Assembly (NCBI GenBank): GCA_903895845.1
Contig: CAITVK010000053.1
Coordinates: forward strand, 62,001-126,000
Source: an uncultured Chitinophagaceae bacterium
GTDB taxonomy: Bacteria > Bacteroidota > Bacteroidia > Chitinophagales > Chitinophagaceae
Length of the DNA stretch: 64,000 nucleotides
Direction of reading: 5' to 3'
In this document: in pieces, positions 36,289 through 46,836 of the stretch
Layout of the letters: each line of letters starts with the position of its first letter
Position numbering within the stretch: the stretch's first letter is position 1
Notes under the pieces: model-generated
The model's input: the letters and a program-made list of their open reading frames with translations, nothing else
What the model was told of the DNA's origin: nothing
Databases searched by the model: none
Made by a program: the position numbers and the translations under genes

Positions 36289-38982
36289 CTAACTATTTTC
36301 ATCAGTTTCAGGCTCATCTTCAGTTGTTTCTTGTTCAGTAGTAGCCTCATCTGTTACATCTGCGTCTGTTTCTGATTCTGCCGCCACAATACCTTCTGTA
36401 TTAAAATCCCCTTCTGGTATTATTTCGTCTTGTTCTTCAATTTTAGAGATAGCTGCTATTGAGTCTTTTTCACTGATACGAATCAATTTTACGCCTTGCG
36501 TAGCTCTGCCGGACTCTTTTATTAAAGCAAGAGAAGTTCTTAAAGTAACGCCCGATTTACATGTGATAATCAGATCTTCTGTTTCACTTACATCCATGAT
36601 ACCGACTAGACTACCTGTTTTCTCCGTTATATTAATCGTTTTAACGCCCTTACCACCCCTATTAGTAATCCTATATTCGTCTACAGCTGTCCTTTTTCCA
36701 TAACCATTCTCACTTACCACCAATACATTTCGTGATTTATCATCGGCATGTACGCATATCATACCAACCACTTCATCTTTGGTATCATCTACTTCAATAC
36801 CTGTTACACCAATAGCCCCACGACCCGTAGGACGCACTTTCGCTTCTGGGAATCGGATAGCACGACCACTCTTTAAGGCCATCATTATCTCATTGTTGCC
36901 ATCTGTAAGTTTAGCTTCCAACAACTCATCCCCTTCAGTGATGGTAATCGCATTGACTCCATTAGCTCTCGGGCGACTAAAGTCGAACAAATGCGTCTTT
37001 TTGATGGTACCTTGCTTCGTACACAAAACGATGTAATGACTATCTACAAACTCTTTGTCATCAAGCTTCCTTACGTCAATAATTGCTTTTACTTTATCAT
37101 CTTGCGGTATCTGCATCAGGTTCTGTAGTGCCCTTCCCATGGAGTTCTTTTCACCCTCTGGAATTTCGTAGACCTTTAACCAAAAACATCTTCCTTTTTC
37201 TGTGAAGAAACACATTGTGTGATGGGTAGATGCCACAAACAAATGCTCAACATAGTCTTCATTACGAGTCTTAGTTCCGAGCGCTCCTCTTCCTCCACGT
37301 TTTTGTTGTCTGTAGTCAGCAGCTGTTGTTCTTTTTATGTATCCCAAATGCGATATGGTGATTACAACATCTTCGTCTTTTATGAAATCTTCCATTCTCA
37401 TTTCACTAGAGAGGAATTGAATTTCACTCTTACGGGCATCACCGAACTTAGCTTTGATTTCTAGCAACTCAGTTTTAATTAACTCGTATCTCAATTTCTC
37501 ACTAGCCAATAACTCTTTTAATCCTTTAATGGTTTGAAGCAAGCTGTTGAATTCATCAACAATCTTATCTCTTTCCATTCCTGTTAAACGTTGTAAACGT
37601 AATTCGAGGATTGCTTTTGCTTGTATTTCGGAAAGGCCTTGTTCTTGACGATACAATTCATCTGTTAATTCTTCAAAAACAGATTGATTGATATACCAGT
37701 TTTCTTCTTTACTCTTTTCTATCAATAAGGCTTTTGCATCATCTGGGGTTCTACTTCCTCTGATCAATTTGATTACTTCATCTAAATGATCCAAAGCTTT
37801 CAAATATCCTTCAAGGATATGTGCCCTTTCTTCCGCTTTTCTTAATTCAAATTTAGCCCTTCTGATAATTACATCCATCCTGAACTCGATAAACTCAACA
37901 ATCAAGTCTCTCAGATTCATTGTTTTTGGACGTCCTTTACTGATAGCAACATTGTTTATTCCGTAGCTGGATTGTAGTTCAGTAAACTTGTATAACTGAT
38001 TGATAATCACTTGTGCAACGGCATCTCTTTTAAGATCTATTACAATTCTATTTCCTTCACGTTGGTTACTTTCGTTGTTAACGTGCGCAATACCATCAAT
38101 CGTTTTATCATTTACTAATTGACCAATCTTATTAGTCAATGCATCTAGACCTACCTGATATGGAACCTCTGTAATTACAATCTGCTCTCTTCCACTTGGC
38201 TTGGTATCAACATGGCATTTACCTCTAACCACTACCCTTCCGCGTCCTGTTAGAAAAGCATTCTTTACATCTTCCATACCATAGATAACTCCGCCAGTAG
38301 GAAAATCAGGTGCTTTGACGTATTCTATCAGTTCCTCGCAAGTAATCTCATTATTATCTATGTAGGCAACACAACCATCCACCACTTCACTTAAATTGTG
38401 AGGCATCATGTTGGTAGCCATCCCCACTGCAATACCAGACGAACCATTTACCAACAACTGTGGTATCCTAGTAGGCAATACTGTAGGCTCTTGCAGACTA
38501 TCATCAAAGTTTAATTGATAATCTACGGTTTCCTTTTCAAGATCTTCCAGCATCGCTTCAGCAAAGCGCTCAAGCCTTACCTCAGTATAACGCATAGCTG
38601 CCGGAGGATCACCATCCTGGTTACCAAAGTTACCTTGGCTATCCACCATTTTGTAACGCATGGTCCATGATTGAGCCATACGAACGAGGGTATCATAGAT
38701 GGAGGCGTCCCCGTGCGGGTGATACTTACCCATTACTTCCCCAACAATACGGGCAGATTTCTTATATGGTTTATTACTGTTGTTTCCTAGTTCATACATC
38801 CCGAATAAAACACGGCGGTGAACAGGCTTGAATCCATCTCTTGCATCTGGCAATGCACGACCCACTATAACAGACATTGAATAGTCAATGTAGGCAGTTT
38901 TCATCTGCTCTTCTATATTCACTAGGATTATGCGATCGTTGTCGGTTGTTTGTTCGGGCAATTCTTGTGGTGTCTCTTCCAT
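36289..38982 (-). CDS. gyrA: DNA gyrase subunit A
   Basis: 897 residues. N-terminal breakage-reunion domain with [20 protein letters not shown], the quinolone-resistance region [17 protein letters not shown] and catalytic tyrosine in [10 protein letters not shown]; then the GyrA C-terminal beta-pinwheel with a glutamine/lysine-rich GyrA box ([11 protein letters not shown]). The final 60 residues are a strongly acidic tail (Glu/Asp/Thr rich), typical of the group. Quinolone positions read serine in GDAS and aspartate in YDTL, the wild-type pattern. Confidence 0.98.
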   Translation of the reverse strand: MEETPQELPEQTTDNDRIILVNIEEQMKTAYIDYSMSVIVGRALPDARDGFKPVHRRVLFGMYELGNNSNKPYKKSARIVGEVMGKYHPHGDASIYDTLVRMAQSWTMRYKMVDSQGNFGNQDGDPPAAMRYTEVRLERFAEAMLEDLEKETVDYQLNFDDSLQEPTVLPTRIPQLLVNGSSGIAVGMATNMMPHNLSEVVDGCVAYIDNNEITCEELIEYVKAPDFPTGGVIYGMEDVKNAFLTGRGRVVVRGKCHVDTKPSGREQIVITEVPYQVGLDALTNKIGQLVNDKTIDGIAHVNNESNQREGNRIVIDLKRDAVAQVIINQLYKFTELQSSYGINNVAISKGRPKTMNLRDLIVEFIEFRMDVIIRRAKFELRKAEERAHILEGYLKALDHLDEVIKLIRGSRTPDDAKALLIEKSKEENWYINQSVFEELTDELYRQEQGLSEIQAKAILELRLQRLTGMERDKIVDEFNSLLQTIKGLKELLASEKLRYELIKTELLEIKAKFGDARKSEIQFLSSEMRMEDFIKDEDVVITISHLGYIKRTTAADYRQQKRGGRGALGTKTRNEDYVEHLFVASTHHTMCFFTEKGRCFWLKVYEIPEGEKNSMGRALQNLMQIPQDDKVKAIIDVRKLDDKEFVDSHYIVLCTKQGTIKKTHLFDFSRPRANGVNAITITEGDELLEAKLTDGNNEIMMALKSGRAIRFPEAKVRPTGRGAIGVTGIEVDDTKDEVVGMICVHADDKSRNVLVVSENGYGKRTAVDEYRITNRGGKGVKTINITEKTGSLVGIMDVSETEDLIITCKSGVTLRTSLALIKESGRATQGVKLIRISEKDSIAAISKIEEQDEIIPEGDFNTEGIVAAESETDADVTDEATTEQETTEDEPETDENS

Positions 38983-39224
38983 TTCAGCGATTCAAAAAAT
39001 TTTTAATTTATCCCGTGTATCCTAAGACCCAAATGAATTATTTCAAGTCTTGTTTCAATCATCGGAGCTAATTTTTTTTAGCAAGCGAAGATAGTTTTTT
39101 AATCCTGTAAACAATAATTAATATACGCTTTTTAAATTCGTTTTATCCACAGTTGTGGGTTGTTTGCTGTCGGAAGTGAAAAAAAGGCGTTTTAGGTGCA
39201 GTTTTGCCCCTAATAAAGGGTATT

Positions 39225-40130
39225 TTAGAGGCTTTCCAAGGAAGAAACTACGCCTATAGTTCTGAGAAGAATCTGAAGCTCTAGCCGTATTGATAGATTG
39301 TTGATGTAAAAAAGGTCATATTCAAGCTTTTCAATTGTCTCTTCGGGGGTTGCAGTTGGGTTGTTTACTTGCGCCCATCCGGTGATGCCAGGCTTGATGA
39401 TATGCCTCATTCTATAAAAGTTATTTTGAATGGCATATTGTTCAACAATGTCTTCTCTTTCTGGTCTTGGACCAATTAGACTCATCTCCCCTTTCAATAC
39501 ATTCCATAATTGAGGTAATTCATCAATTTTTGTCTTACGGAAGAACTTACCAAGCTTTGTGATCCGCTTATCTCCTCTAACTGTGTGTTCCTGATGTCCC
39601 TCGGGGTTATAAATCATTGTTCTTAACTTATAAATCGTAAAGATTTTACCGTTCAAGCCAATTCTTTGTTGCGTAAAAATTGCGGGACCCTTTGATGTAA
39701 GTCTGGTTATGAGGGAGGAAATAAAAATAATAGGGAGAACGATGGGAAGTAACAGGAAAGAAATCAACAAATCCATTGTTCGTTTGATGATCATTATTTT
39801 CTTGGAGGGTCTTTCTACCATAGTGATAGCAGCAGTTTCACTCACTTCACTATGTATCATCGAACAGCAAAAAGTTGTTTTCTCGTAGAATTCAACTATG
39901 TTGATTATTTTTTTCGTAGGGATATCGTAAAACTGTGCAAGACCCAAAAACTGGTTTAATATCTTCTCTCCCACCCATTTATCTATCACAACAAAGTCGT
40001 AATAGTTCTGGCGCAAGTATTTAATTAGTCTGATGTCCACCGGACCGCTCCAAAAATTGTAGGAATAACTTTTGCTGAATAATGGTTTCTTTATGAGTTG
40101 TTTGGCAAGTACATCCGGATTGACAATCAA
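39225..40130 (-). CDS. Bacterial sugar transferase (WcaJ/PglC-type)
   Basis: 301 residues. The C-terminal 190 are the monotopic phosphoglycosyl transferase domain: basic KRTMDLLISFLLLPIVLPII membrane-entering helix, then GPAIFTQQRIGLNGKIFTIYKLRTM, KIDELPQLWNVLKGEMSLIGPRPE and GITGWAQVNNP. It starts exopolysaccharide or O-antigen synthesis by loading a sugar phosphate on undecaprenyl phosphate. The only available start is TTG at 40130, although the frame stays open with a coding-like, lysine-rich stretch for 43 more codons up to 40259, so the true start is uncertain. Confidence 0.88.
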   Translation of the reverse strand: MIVNPDVLAKQLIKKPLFSKSYSYNFWSGPVDIRLIKYLRQNYYDFVVIDKWVGEKILNQFLGLAQFYDIPTKKIINIVEFYEKTTFCCSMIHSEVSETAAITMVERPSKKIMIIKRTMDLLISFLLLPIVLPIIFISSLITRLTSKGPAIFTQQRIGLNGKIFTIYKLRTMIYNPEGHQEHTVRGDKRITKLGKFFRKTKIDELPQLWNVLKGEMSLIGPRPEREDIVEQYAIQNNFYRMRHIIKPGITGWAQVNNPTATPEETIEKLEYDLFYINNLSIRLELQILLRTIGVVSSLESL

Positions 40131-40499
40131 GCAGGTTTTCTTTTTAGAATCCCTCTGTTGCTTCTTCTTTTTTCCATACCAACTGCCTTCGTAAATAATT
40201 GTACGTAGGTTGCTTAAGTTGTTATTCGATTTCTTTAGCGTTTCCAGAATTGATAAATTTTAACTATCTTAAAATATTAGTGCCTGATACCCATTAAAAA
40301 TAAAAAAAAAGTAAAATTTATCTAATACGCTAATCTTTTTAGAGGTTTATAGATTCTTTTCAAAGTGTTTAACATTACAAAAATATACAAATTCTATATA
40401 CAGGATTATTCTTTGTTTAATTTTGTTGCCTTAATGCAAAAATATTTTTTCATTTTCCTTAACAAAGTCTGTTTCTAAAGCTTCCTCCTCCTATTCTGT
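40131..40499. other. Gene-free stretch with an open upstream extension
   Basis: 40131-40259 is in frame with the sugar transferase and reads like coding sequence (ILETLKKSNNNLSNL, IIYEGSWYGKKKK) but has no ATG, GTG or TTG. The rest is AT-rich with nothing recognised. Confidence 0.4.
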
Positions 40500-41414
40500 T
40501 TACAACTTGTTTAGAATCAGCTGATAAGTTTCTTCATCGGTAATCTTTTGTGGTACAAATGCCTCCCCTATCACATTTTCATACAATTCTATGTATCGTT
40601 TGCTGATGGTATCTGTCCATTCATCGGTCATTTCGGGTACCGTTTGCCCCTCTTTGCCCATAAAACCATTATTAATCAGCCATTCACGCACAAATTCTTT
40701 GCTCAACTGCTTCTGACGTTCCCCTGTTTGCTGACGTTCGTTAAACCCATCTGCATAAAAGTATCTGGAACTATCTGGTGTATGTATTTCATCCATCAGA
40801 TAGATGGTATCGCCAATCTTTCCGAACTCATATTTAGTATCTGCCAAAATCAACCCTCTCTTTGCGGCAAGGCTCCTCCCCTTCTCAAACAAAGCCAGCG
40901 TATATTTTTCTAGTGTATCCCAGTCGTCTTTTGTAACCAATCCTTGTGCAATTATTTCTTCTTTGCTAATGTCTTCATCATGTCCTTCTGAGGCTTTAGT
41001 AGTTGGCGTGATGATGGGTGTAGGGAAAAAATCGTTCTCCTTCATCCCTTCTGGCATTGTTACCCCACACAATATCCTGCTACCACTATTATAGGTACGC
41101 CACGAATGACCAGTGAGGTTGCCTCTTACCACCATTTCGACCTTGAACGGGGTACAATATTTACCTATCGAAACATTTGGGGCTGGTGTACTAGTAAGCC
41201 AATTGGGACAAATTGAGGTTGTTTCTGCGAGCATATAGGCCGCAATCTGATTGAGCACTTGACCTTTGAAGGGAATCGGTCTTGGAAGAATCACGTCGAA
41301 AGCCGAAATCCGGTCGCTTGCAATCATTACCAACGTGTCGGTACCAATGGTGTAAACGTCTCTTACTTTTCCGCTGTAAAAAGCAGTTTGGCGAGGAAAT
41401 GTGAATGTTGCCAT
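40500..41414 (-). CDS. purC: SAICAR synthase
   Basis: Adds aspartate to CAIR in purine synthesis. 304 residues from ATG 41414 ([21 protein letters not shown]); a longer frame to 41435 is unlikely. [47 protein letters not shown] and [17 protein letters not shown] are the expected ATP and substrate motifs. Single gene at this locus. Confidence 0.97.
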   Translation of the reverse strand: MATFTFPRQTAFYSGKVRDVYTIGTDTLVMIASDRISAFDVILPRPIPFKGQVLNQIAAYMLAETTSICPNWLTSTPAPNVSIGKYCTPFKVEMVVRGNLTGHSWRTYNSGSRILCGVTMPEGMKENDFFPTPIITPTTKASEGHDEDISKEEIIAQGLVTKDDWDTLEKYTLALFEKGRSLAAKRGLILADTKYEFGKIGDTIYLMDEIHTPDSSRYFYADGFNERQQTGERQKQLSKEFVREWLINNGFMGKEGQTVPEMTDEWTDTISKRYIELYENVIGEAFVPQKITDEETYQLILNKL

Positions 41415-41770
41415 GCTGCAAATGTAAAGATGCACCGATTGATTGCCGCAAAAAGAAGCGAATGTTTATAAAAAAAATTAGCAAGAGAGAGTTTTAAAGA
41501 TTGTTCATTTGGTTAGGGGCAATAAGCTTTAAAATTGGATTTATAAATAATCATATCTTACTGATTTTCAAATATTAATGGGCTATTTTTTCTTGTTAAG
41601 GGTCTTTCAGTATTCAATTATGCAACTAAACATTTCAGTTATGGTTCTTGACGCAAATATTTTGCCCCTTCTCTCTCAGCTATTTATTTTTCTTTGTTTT
41701 GGGATGATGATGGATGCTTTACCCTTCATCAAGTGATGATACTTTGCTGTTTTAAATAGAAGGCTACGGG

Positions 41771-41927
41771 CGATGTCATTAAGTTAAGGAATGACTGTCA
41801 GGTTGAGCTTGTCGAAACCGGGTATAATACAAATACTTTCATTAATGAAACGCCTTCGGCAAGCTCAGGCTGACACCCTGATTGCCGTCAAGTAGCATAG
41901 ATGAAAAACCTTAACTTAAAAACATTG
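41771..41927. repeat. MITE-like nested inverted repeat element
   Basis: An outer terminal inverted repeat (41771-41789, CGATGTCATTAAGTTAAGG, versus 41909-41927, with a few mismatches) encloses an inner 21-bp inverted repeat: GTCAGGTTGAGCTTGTCGAA (41797-41816) with TTCGGCAAGCTCAGGCTGAC (41855-41874). The inner word family is a common dispersed repeat. No coding sequence. The left side 41415-41770 shows nothing else. Confidence 0.6.
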
Positions 41928-42099
41928 GGCTGCACGGGACTAATTAGAAACCAATTTCAACCATTTGCACCTCATTTCTATTCTGTTTTCATCAGAATAG
42001 ACTTTAGTATGTTCCTGTTTTATCCATTTATCCACTGTTCGAGCATTAATGTGTGCCTTTAAGGTCTTATTGCAACCTCAATTTATCCTTTTATGACCA

Positions 42100-42297
42100 A
42101 TTTTAACCCAAAAGAGGACCATGAACAACCCCGAACGGACCATGAACAACTCCGAGAGGACAATGAACAACCCCAAACGGGCAATGAACACCTCCGAGAG
42201 GGCAATGAATAACCCCGAACGAACAATGAACAACCCCGAGAGGATAATGAACAACCAAAGACGGACAATGAACAACCTTTTACGGGCATCAGACAAC
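42100..42297. repeat. 21-bp phased array B (ATGAACAAC type)
   Basis: ATGAACAAC-like words start at 42121, 42142, 42163, 42184, 42205, 42226, 42247 and 42268, all exactly 21 bp apart; degenerate units follow the same phase at 42100 and 42289. The remaining 12 bases alternate between CCGAACGG and CCGAGAGG forms, so the array also has a 42-bp rhythm. The first form is a near-palindrome; the second has TCC/GGA arms around a GAGA loop. Overlapping ORFs on both strands (7-residue peptides) are by-products of the period. Lies 93 bp before mutL. Confidence 0.92.
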
Positions 42298-42389
42298 TTT
42301 TATTGAAAACCAAAAGATAATATGAACGAATAGTAAGCTAATAACCCAATGAGGTTCTTATTTTCGCAGACTTAATAAAGAGGAACAGC

Positions 42390-44279
42390 GTGGCAGATAT
42401 TATACATTTATTACCCGATAACATAGCAAATCAGATAGCGGCTGGTGAGGTAATTCAACGACCAGCGAGTGCGGTGAAAGAACTATTGGAAAACGCAGTG
42501 GATGCAGGCGCCACAAATATTAAACTAATCATTTCGGACGCAGGAAAGGCCTTGGTGCAAGTGATAGATAACGGCAAGGGAATGAGTGAAACCGATGCCC
42601 GCATGAGCTTTGAGCGACATGCAACCAGCAAAATAAAAAATATTGACGACCTGTTCAGCATCAAAACAATGGGTTTTAGAGGGGAAGCTTTGGCTAGTAT
42701 TGCGGCTGTGGCACAGGTGGAATTGAAAACAAAAAGAGCAGAAGATGAACTAGGAACCTTTATTACCGTAGAAAATAGTGTGGTTACCAAACAAGAACCC
42801 TGCGCTTGTGCCGATGGAACCACCATCAGCATGAAGAATTTGTTCTTTAACGTGCCTGCACGACGCAATTTCCTGAAAACAAATGCCGTTGAAACCAAGC
42901 ATATCATTGATGAATTTATCAGGGTGGCAATGGCATATCCACAATTGTTCTTCTCACTTACCATTAATGGGATGGAGCAGTTTCATCTGGAAACTGGAAG
43001 CATCAAACAACGGATTGTACAGATTCTAGGCAATAATTACAACACTAAACTGGTGAGTGTAAAGGAAGAAATGGACTATATGAATGTGTATGGCTTTGTG
43101 GGCAAGCCCGAAACAGCCAAGAAAACACGGGGAGACCAATACTTTTTTGTCAATAATAGATTTATCAGGAGCGCTTACCTCAATCATGCCGTCAGTAGTG
43201 CTTTCAGCGATATGATTGCAAAGGATAGCTTTGCGAGTTATGTGTTATTTATAGATTTAGACCCTTCACAGGTTGATATAAACGTGCATCCTACCAAACA
43301 AGAAATAAAATTTGAGGATGAACGCATCGTATATGCTTTTGTACAAGCCGCCGTAAAGCATGCACTGGCACAATTTAGTATTGCTCCCTCTTTAGACTTC
43401 ACTTTAAACCCAGAAATACAAGGATTGGATGCGGTGAGCAAGCCTTTTACCGATAGGGAGCGGGAAGAAACATCTTCGTCGAACCTTTTTAAAACATTTA
43501 CCCAAAAAGGACAGGCGCACTTTGTGGAACCTACCAACCAAAGCGAGTTAAAACATTGGAAAAGCTTTTTTAATCCGAGTGAATTAAGCAAAGAGGAGCA
43601 AAATTTTGACCAAGAAAGACCCAAACCCATTCCGACTATGGGCTTACAGGCCTCGTTGGATGAAGATTCGCCATTTGTGGTAACAAATTCTCCCCTGAAC
43701 ACCCATAGCGAAACAAAATGTATTCAATTACATAACACTTATATCCTAGCGAGTGCACAAAGTGGGTTTATATTGGTGCATCAGCAACTGGCACACGAGC
43801 GGATATTGTACGAAAAGTACAGTGACGCATCGCACGGAACGCAGATGATTACCCAACAAAGTTTATTTCCCGTAACACTGGAACTTTCTGCCCCCGATGC
43901 TGCATTATTGCAAGATTTATTGCCATCTATTCAGGTAATTGGCTACGCGATAGAGCCTTTTGGTAACAATACTTTCATCATTCAAGGCGTTCCTGCCGAT
44001 ATATTAAAGGGCAACGAAAAGCATAGCATCGAGTTGTTGCTGGAACAGTTTAAACACTTTAACAGCGATGTGAAATTTAGTAACAGAGAGAAATTAGTGA
44101 GGTGTATGGCCAGGCAACAGTCCATAAAAGCAGGGCAACAGTTAACAGAAGTTGAGATGAGCACCCTGATTGAAGCCTTGTTTGCCTGTAACACGCCCAA
44201 CGTTACCCCAACAGGCAGTCCAACGTATGTGGCTTATAAGGAAGATCAGTTGGATCGGATGTTTCAGAGGTTGTTGTAG
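42390..44279 (+). CDS. mutL: DNA mismatch repair protein MutL
   Basis: 629 residues, GTG start at 42390 (preceded by GAGGAAC). GHKL ATPase motifs: ELLENAVDAGATNIK, VIDNGKGMSE, TMGFRGEALASI. Then the transducer DINVHPTKQEIKFE, a linker of low complexity and a C-terminal dimer domain (RMFQRLL end). I see no DQHAxxE endonuclease motif in the C-terminal half; LVHQQLAHERILYE occupies the place, with QQLAHE resembling a degenerate form. No mutS in the window. Confidence 0.95.
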   Translation: MADIIHLLPDNIANQIAAGEVIQRPASAVKELLENAVDAGATNIKLIISDAGKALVQVIDNGKGMSETDARMSFERHATSKIKNIDDLFSIKTMGFRGEALASIAAVAQVELKTKRAEDELGTFITVENSVVTKQEPCACADGTTISMKNLFFNVPARRNFLKTNAVETKHIIDEFIRVAMAYPQLFFSLTINGMEQFHLETGSIKQRIVQILGNNYNTKLVSVKEEMDYMNVYGFVGKPETAKKTRGDQYFFVNNRFIRSAYLNHAVSSAFSDMIAKDSFASYVLFIDLDPSQVDINVHPTKQEIKFEDERIVYAFVQAAVKHALAQFSIAPSLDFTLNPEIQGLDAVSKPFTDREREETSSSNLFKTFTQKGQAHFVEPTNQSELKHWKSFFNPSELSKEEQNFDQERPKPIPTMGLQASLDEDSPFVVTNSPLNTHSETKCIQLHNTYILASAQSGFILVHQQLAHERILYEKYSDASHGTQMITQQSLFPVTLELSAPDAALLQDLLPSIQVIGYAIEPFGNNTFIIQGVPADILKGNEKHSIELLLEQFKHFNSDVKFSNREKLVRCMARQQSIKAGQQLTEVEMSTLIEALFACNTPNVTPTGSPTYVAYKEDQLDRMFQRLL

Positions 44280-44303
44280 GGAGAAAAGACCACAAAATAA
44301 ATA

Positions 44304-44315
44304 GTCCAATTGGAC
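44304..44315. promoter_or_regulatory. Palindrome before the toxin-antitoxin pair
   Basis: GTCCAATTGGAC is a perfect 12-bp palindrome 20 bp before the toxin start, a plausible operator for the antitoxin. TATCTTCG (44325-44332) would be a one-mismatch -7 element. Confidence 0.5.
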
Positions 44316-44335
44316 AACTAACGCTATCTTCGCTC

Positions 44336-44689
44336 GTGAACAATAAACGAGCACTCTTTTTCTTTAAAGATTATTTCAAGGATTTTTATCGTGAGCAACC
44401 TTGGAAAGTTCAAAAGAAAATTCTTTGGACTTTGGCTTTGGTGGAGACACTAGAACAAATTCCCGAAATTTATTTCAAGCATTTAGAAGGAACTGATGGA
44501 CTATATGAAATAAGGATTTCTGTTGGCGGTAATATCTTTAGAATATTTTGTTTCTTCGATAAAAACAACCTGGTTGTTATTGGCAATGGATTTCAAAAGA
44601 AAACACAAAAGACACCTCTTGAACAACTAGAAAGAGCATCAAAAATTAAAAAAGAGTATTATGAACAACAAGAATCTGACAAGTCTTAA
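44336..44689 (+). CDS. RelE/HigB-like toxin
   Basis: 117 residues, GTG start. A ParE/RelE-superfamily fold in its phage-derived Gp49-like (HigB) form: IPEIYFKHLEGTDGLYEIRISVGGNIFRIFCFFDKNNLVVIGNGFQKK. Such toxins cut mRNA at the ribosome. The toxin comes before the antitoxin, the normal higBA order, and they overlap by 29 bp. The pair is inserted 56 bp after mutL. Confidence 0.88.
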   Translation: MNNKRALFFFKDYFKDFYREQPWKVQKKILWTLALVETLEQIPEIYFKHLEGTDGLYEIRISVGGNIFRIFCFFDKNNLVVIGNGFQKKTQKTPLEQLERASKIKKEYYEQQESDKS

Positions 44690-44960
44690 TGAATTTATTG
44701 ATAAAGAAGTGGGGCTAAAAGGCACTTCGAAAAGAGAGGAGTTTGATAAAGGTTATGAAGCTTTTAAGCTTGGTGCTATCATTCAACAGGCTAGACAAGC
44801 CAAGGGATTAACACAAGAACAAGTGGCAATGCTTGCAGGAACTAATAAATCTTACATCTCTAAGCTTGAAAAAGATCTGAAAGATGTACGTTTTTCAACC
44901 CTACAAAGAATTATTAAAGATGGACTTGGTGCAGAGTTACAAATTACTATCAAATATTAG
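44661..44960 (+). CDS. HigA-like Xre-type antitoxin
   Basis: 99 residues with an Xre helix-turn-helix at 30-85 (IIQQARQAKGLTQEQVAMLAGTNKSYISKLEKDLKDV). The N-terminal EFIDKEVGLKGTSKREEFD is the toxin-binding part. It should neutralise the upstream toxin and repress the operon, perhaps through the palindrome at 44304. Confidence 0.88.
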   Translation: MNNKNLTSLNEFIDKEVGLKGTSKREEFDKGYEAFKLGAIIQQARQAKGLTQEQVAMLAGTNKSYISKLEKDLKDVRFSTLQRIIKDGLGAELQITIKY

Positions 44961-44966
44961 TCTCCC

Positions 44967-46160
44967 CTACCCTACCACACTTGCCCCTAACCAAGCCATC
45001 ATACCAATGCCTGTTTCGATGGCTTGTTCATCTATATCAAATTTGGGCGTATGTACGTTGTGAATGATGCCTTTTGCTTCGTTACGAACACCTAACCGAT
45101 AAAAACAGCCCGGAATTACTTGTGTATAGTACCCAAAGTCTTCTGCCCCCATGCGGATTTCGGTCTCTTCCACATTTTCTTTGCCCATATAAATATTGGC
45201 TTGCTGCCAAGCAGTTTCCGTAAAGGCAGGATCATTATCTACCGTGGGATAACCGACATCTATCTTCAAATCAATCTCCGCTCCCATCGCTTCTACCAAC
45301 CCGATGGCCTGTTTTGTAATCAGTTCGTGTGCTTTAAAACGCCATGATTCATCCATAGCCCTAAAAGTTCCCATCAATTTAACCTCACTAGGAATAACAT
45401 TGGTAGTATGTCCGCCCTGAATGCTACAAATACTCAAGACAGAGGGCGAAAGTGGATTGCAGTTGCGACTAATTATCTGCTGAAGGCTCACAATCAATTG
45501 AGAAGCAATCAAAATAGTATCTGCTGTGAGATGAGGAGCGGCCGCATGACCACCCTTACTACGAATGGTAATATAAATTTCGTCGGCACTAGCCATTACC
45601 CTCCCCTTTCTAAAGCTTACTTTACCCACATTTAACCCAGGGTGAACGTGAAGGGCTATAATTCCCTGTGGACGAGGGTTATCCAATACACCTTCATTAA
45701 TCATATAACTAGCACCTCCCGGATTACGTTCTTCACCCGGTTGAAAGATGAGTTTTACAGTTCCATCGAAGCTATCTTTTACTTCATTTAGTATTTTAGC
45801 AGCCCCCAACAAGATACTTGTATGCACATCGTGACCGCAAGCGTGCATAACCCCTTGATTGAGCGATTTGTACGGTACTTCATTCTCTTCTTCGATAGGC
45901 AAAGCATCCATATCACCACGCAAAGCAATCACTCGGCTAGCTGGATTGTTCCCTTTTATTAATGCCACAATACCTGTTGTTGCTTTAATTTCAAATGGAA
46001 TACCCATTTCAGTCAACTTTTCTTGCAGAAAGAGACTTGTATTAAATTCTTTGTAGCTTAACTCGGGATTAGCATGCAAATGCCTTCTCACAGCAACAAA
46101 TTCTGCCGCATATTGCGTAGCCAATGATTGTATTTTTTCTAGTAGCATCTTGTTATTCAT
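44967..46160 (-). CDS. M20D family amidohydrolase
   Basis: 397 residues: ALRGDMDALPIEEENEVPYKS, the zinc motif HACGHDVHTSILLGAA, FQPGEERNPGGASYMI with the catalytic glutamate pair, and a dimerisation domain. Related enzymes hydrolyse N-acyl amino acids, hippurate or IAA conjugates; substrate not determinable. Cytoplasmic. The stop lies 7 bp from the converging antitoxin. Confidence 0.92.
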   Translation of the reverse strand: MNNKMLLEKIQSLATQYAAEFVAVRRHLHANPELSYKEFNTSLFLQEKLTEMGIPFEIKATTGIVALIKGNNPASRVIALRGDMDALPIEEENEVPYKSLNQGVMHACGHDVHTSILLGAAKILNEVKDSFDGTVKLIFQPGEERNPGGASYMINEGVLDNPRPQGIIALHVHPGLNVGKVSFRKGRVMASADEIYITIRSKGGHAAAPHLTADTILIASQLIVSLQQIISRNCNPLSPSVLSICSIQGGHTTNVIPSEVKLMGTFRAMDESWRFKAHELITKQAIGLVEAMGAEIDLKIDVGYPTVDNDPAFTETAWQQANIYMGKENVEETEIRMGAEDFGYYTQVIPGCFYRLGVRNEAKGIIHNVHTPKFDIDEQAIETGIGMMAWLGASVVG

Positions 46161-46229
46161 TTTTAGTTACTGGTCATTGGCTACAAGTGTTAGTGTTGGT
46201 ACCTTATATCCTGTAACCTGTAAGTTCTT

Positions 46230-46655
46230 TTACTGTGGTACTTCGCCTGGATTGAGTGTATATTCTATTGCATCCTCTACTACATAAACTCCTTGTGGAT
46301 AGTATTTATTGAGTTGTTGCCTAAACTTTTCTGCGTCTTCTTTCTTCAGGAAATTTCCTACCCTTACTTTAAAATAAGGAGAATGATAAGTAAGATATGC
46401 CTTCTGATCGGTAAATTTTGCAAGCACATCACCCTTTATCTTGTTGGCATCATCCCTGTTTGTGGTGCTTATCAATTGTATTCGATAGCCTTTGTAGAGA
46501 CCCGAACTCGTCATCATTCCTGTTCTTTTGTTTATCTCGGCCTGCTTTTGAGTAAGCACATCCAACCTTGGGTCTTTGCTCACAATAATGGTGTCATTTG
46601 CCAATAAATAACTGGAAGTGAACATGAATGAAAGAAGTATTGCTATTATTTTCAT
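46230..46655 (-). CDS. Secreted SPOR-domain protein
   Basis: 141 residues with a signal peptide (ending YLLAN). The C-terminal 75 residues are an SPOR domain (YKGYRIQLISTTNRDDANKIK, then PYFKVRVGNFLKKEDAEKF), which binds denuded septal peptidoglycan glycan. No other domain. Terminal spacer contains TTACTGGTCATTGGC-type spacer words. Confidence 0.85.
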   Translation of the reverse strand: MKIIAILLSFMFTSSYLLANDTIIVSKDPRLDVLTQKQAEINKRTGMMTSSGLYKGYRIQLISTTNRDDANKIKGDVLAKFTDQKAYLTYHSPYFKVRVGNFLKKEDAEKFRQQLNKYYPQGVYVVEDAIEYTLNPGEVPQ

Positions 46656-46836
46656 TGTAATTTATTTTACTGATGCAAAGTAAGTGGGTTTGCTAAGATA
46701 TAGGCAATTAAGAATTAAAATTAAGTGAGGGATGTACACGATAAAATAATCAAAAAAATTAAACTCTTCCATCCTTATTGTTTCTTGACTTATTAAAGTT
46801 ATATAGCTTGATGCTCAAAACAGAGTTAGGCTTCTA

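Noticed and set aside
42078-42306. Overlapping ORFs with heptad repeats on both strands
   Set aside because: They follow from a 21-bp period without stop codons; both strands open over the same array and no homologous protein is recognised.
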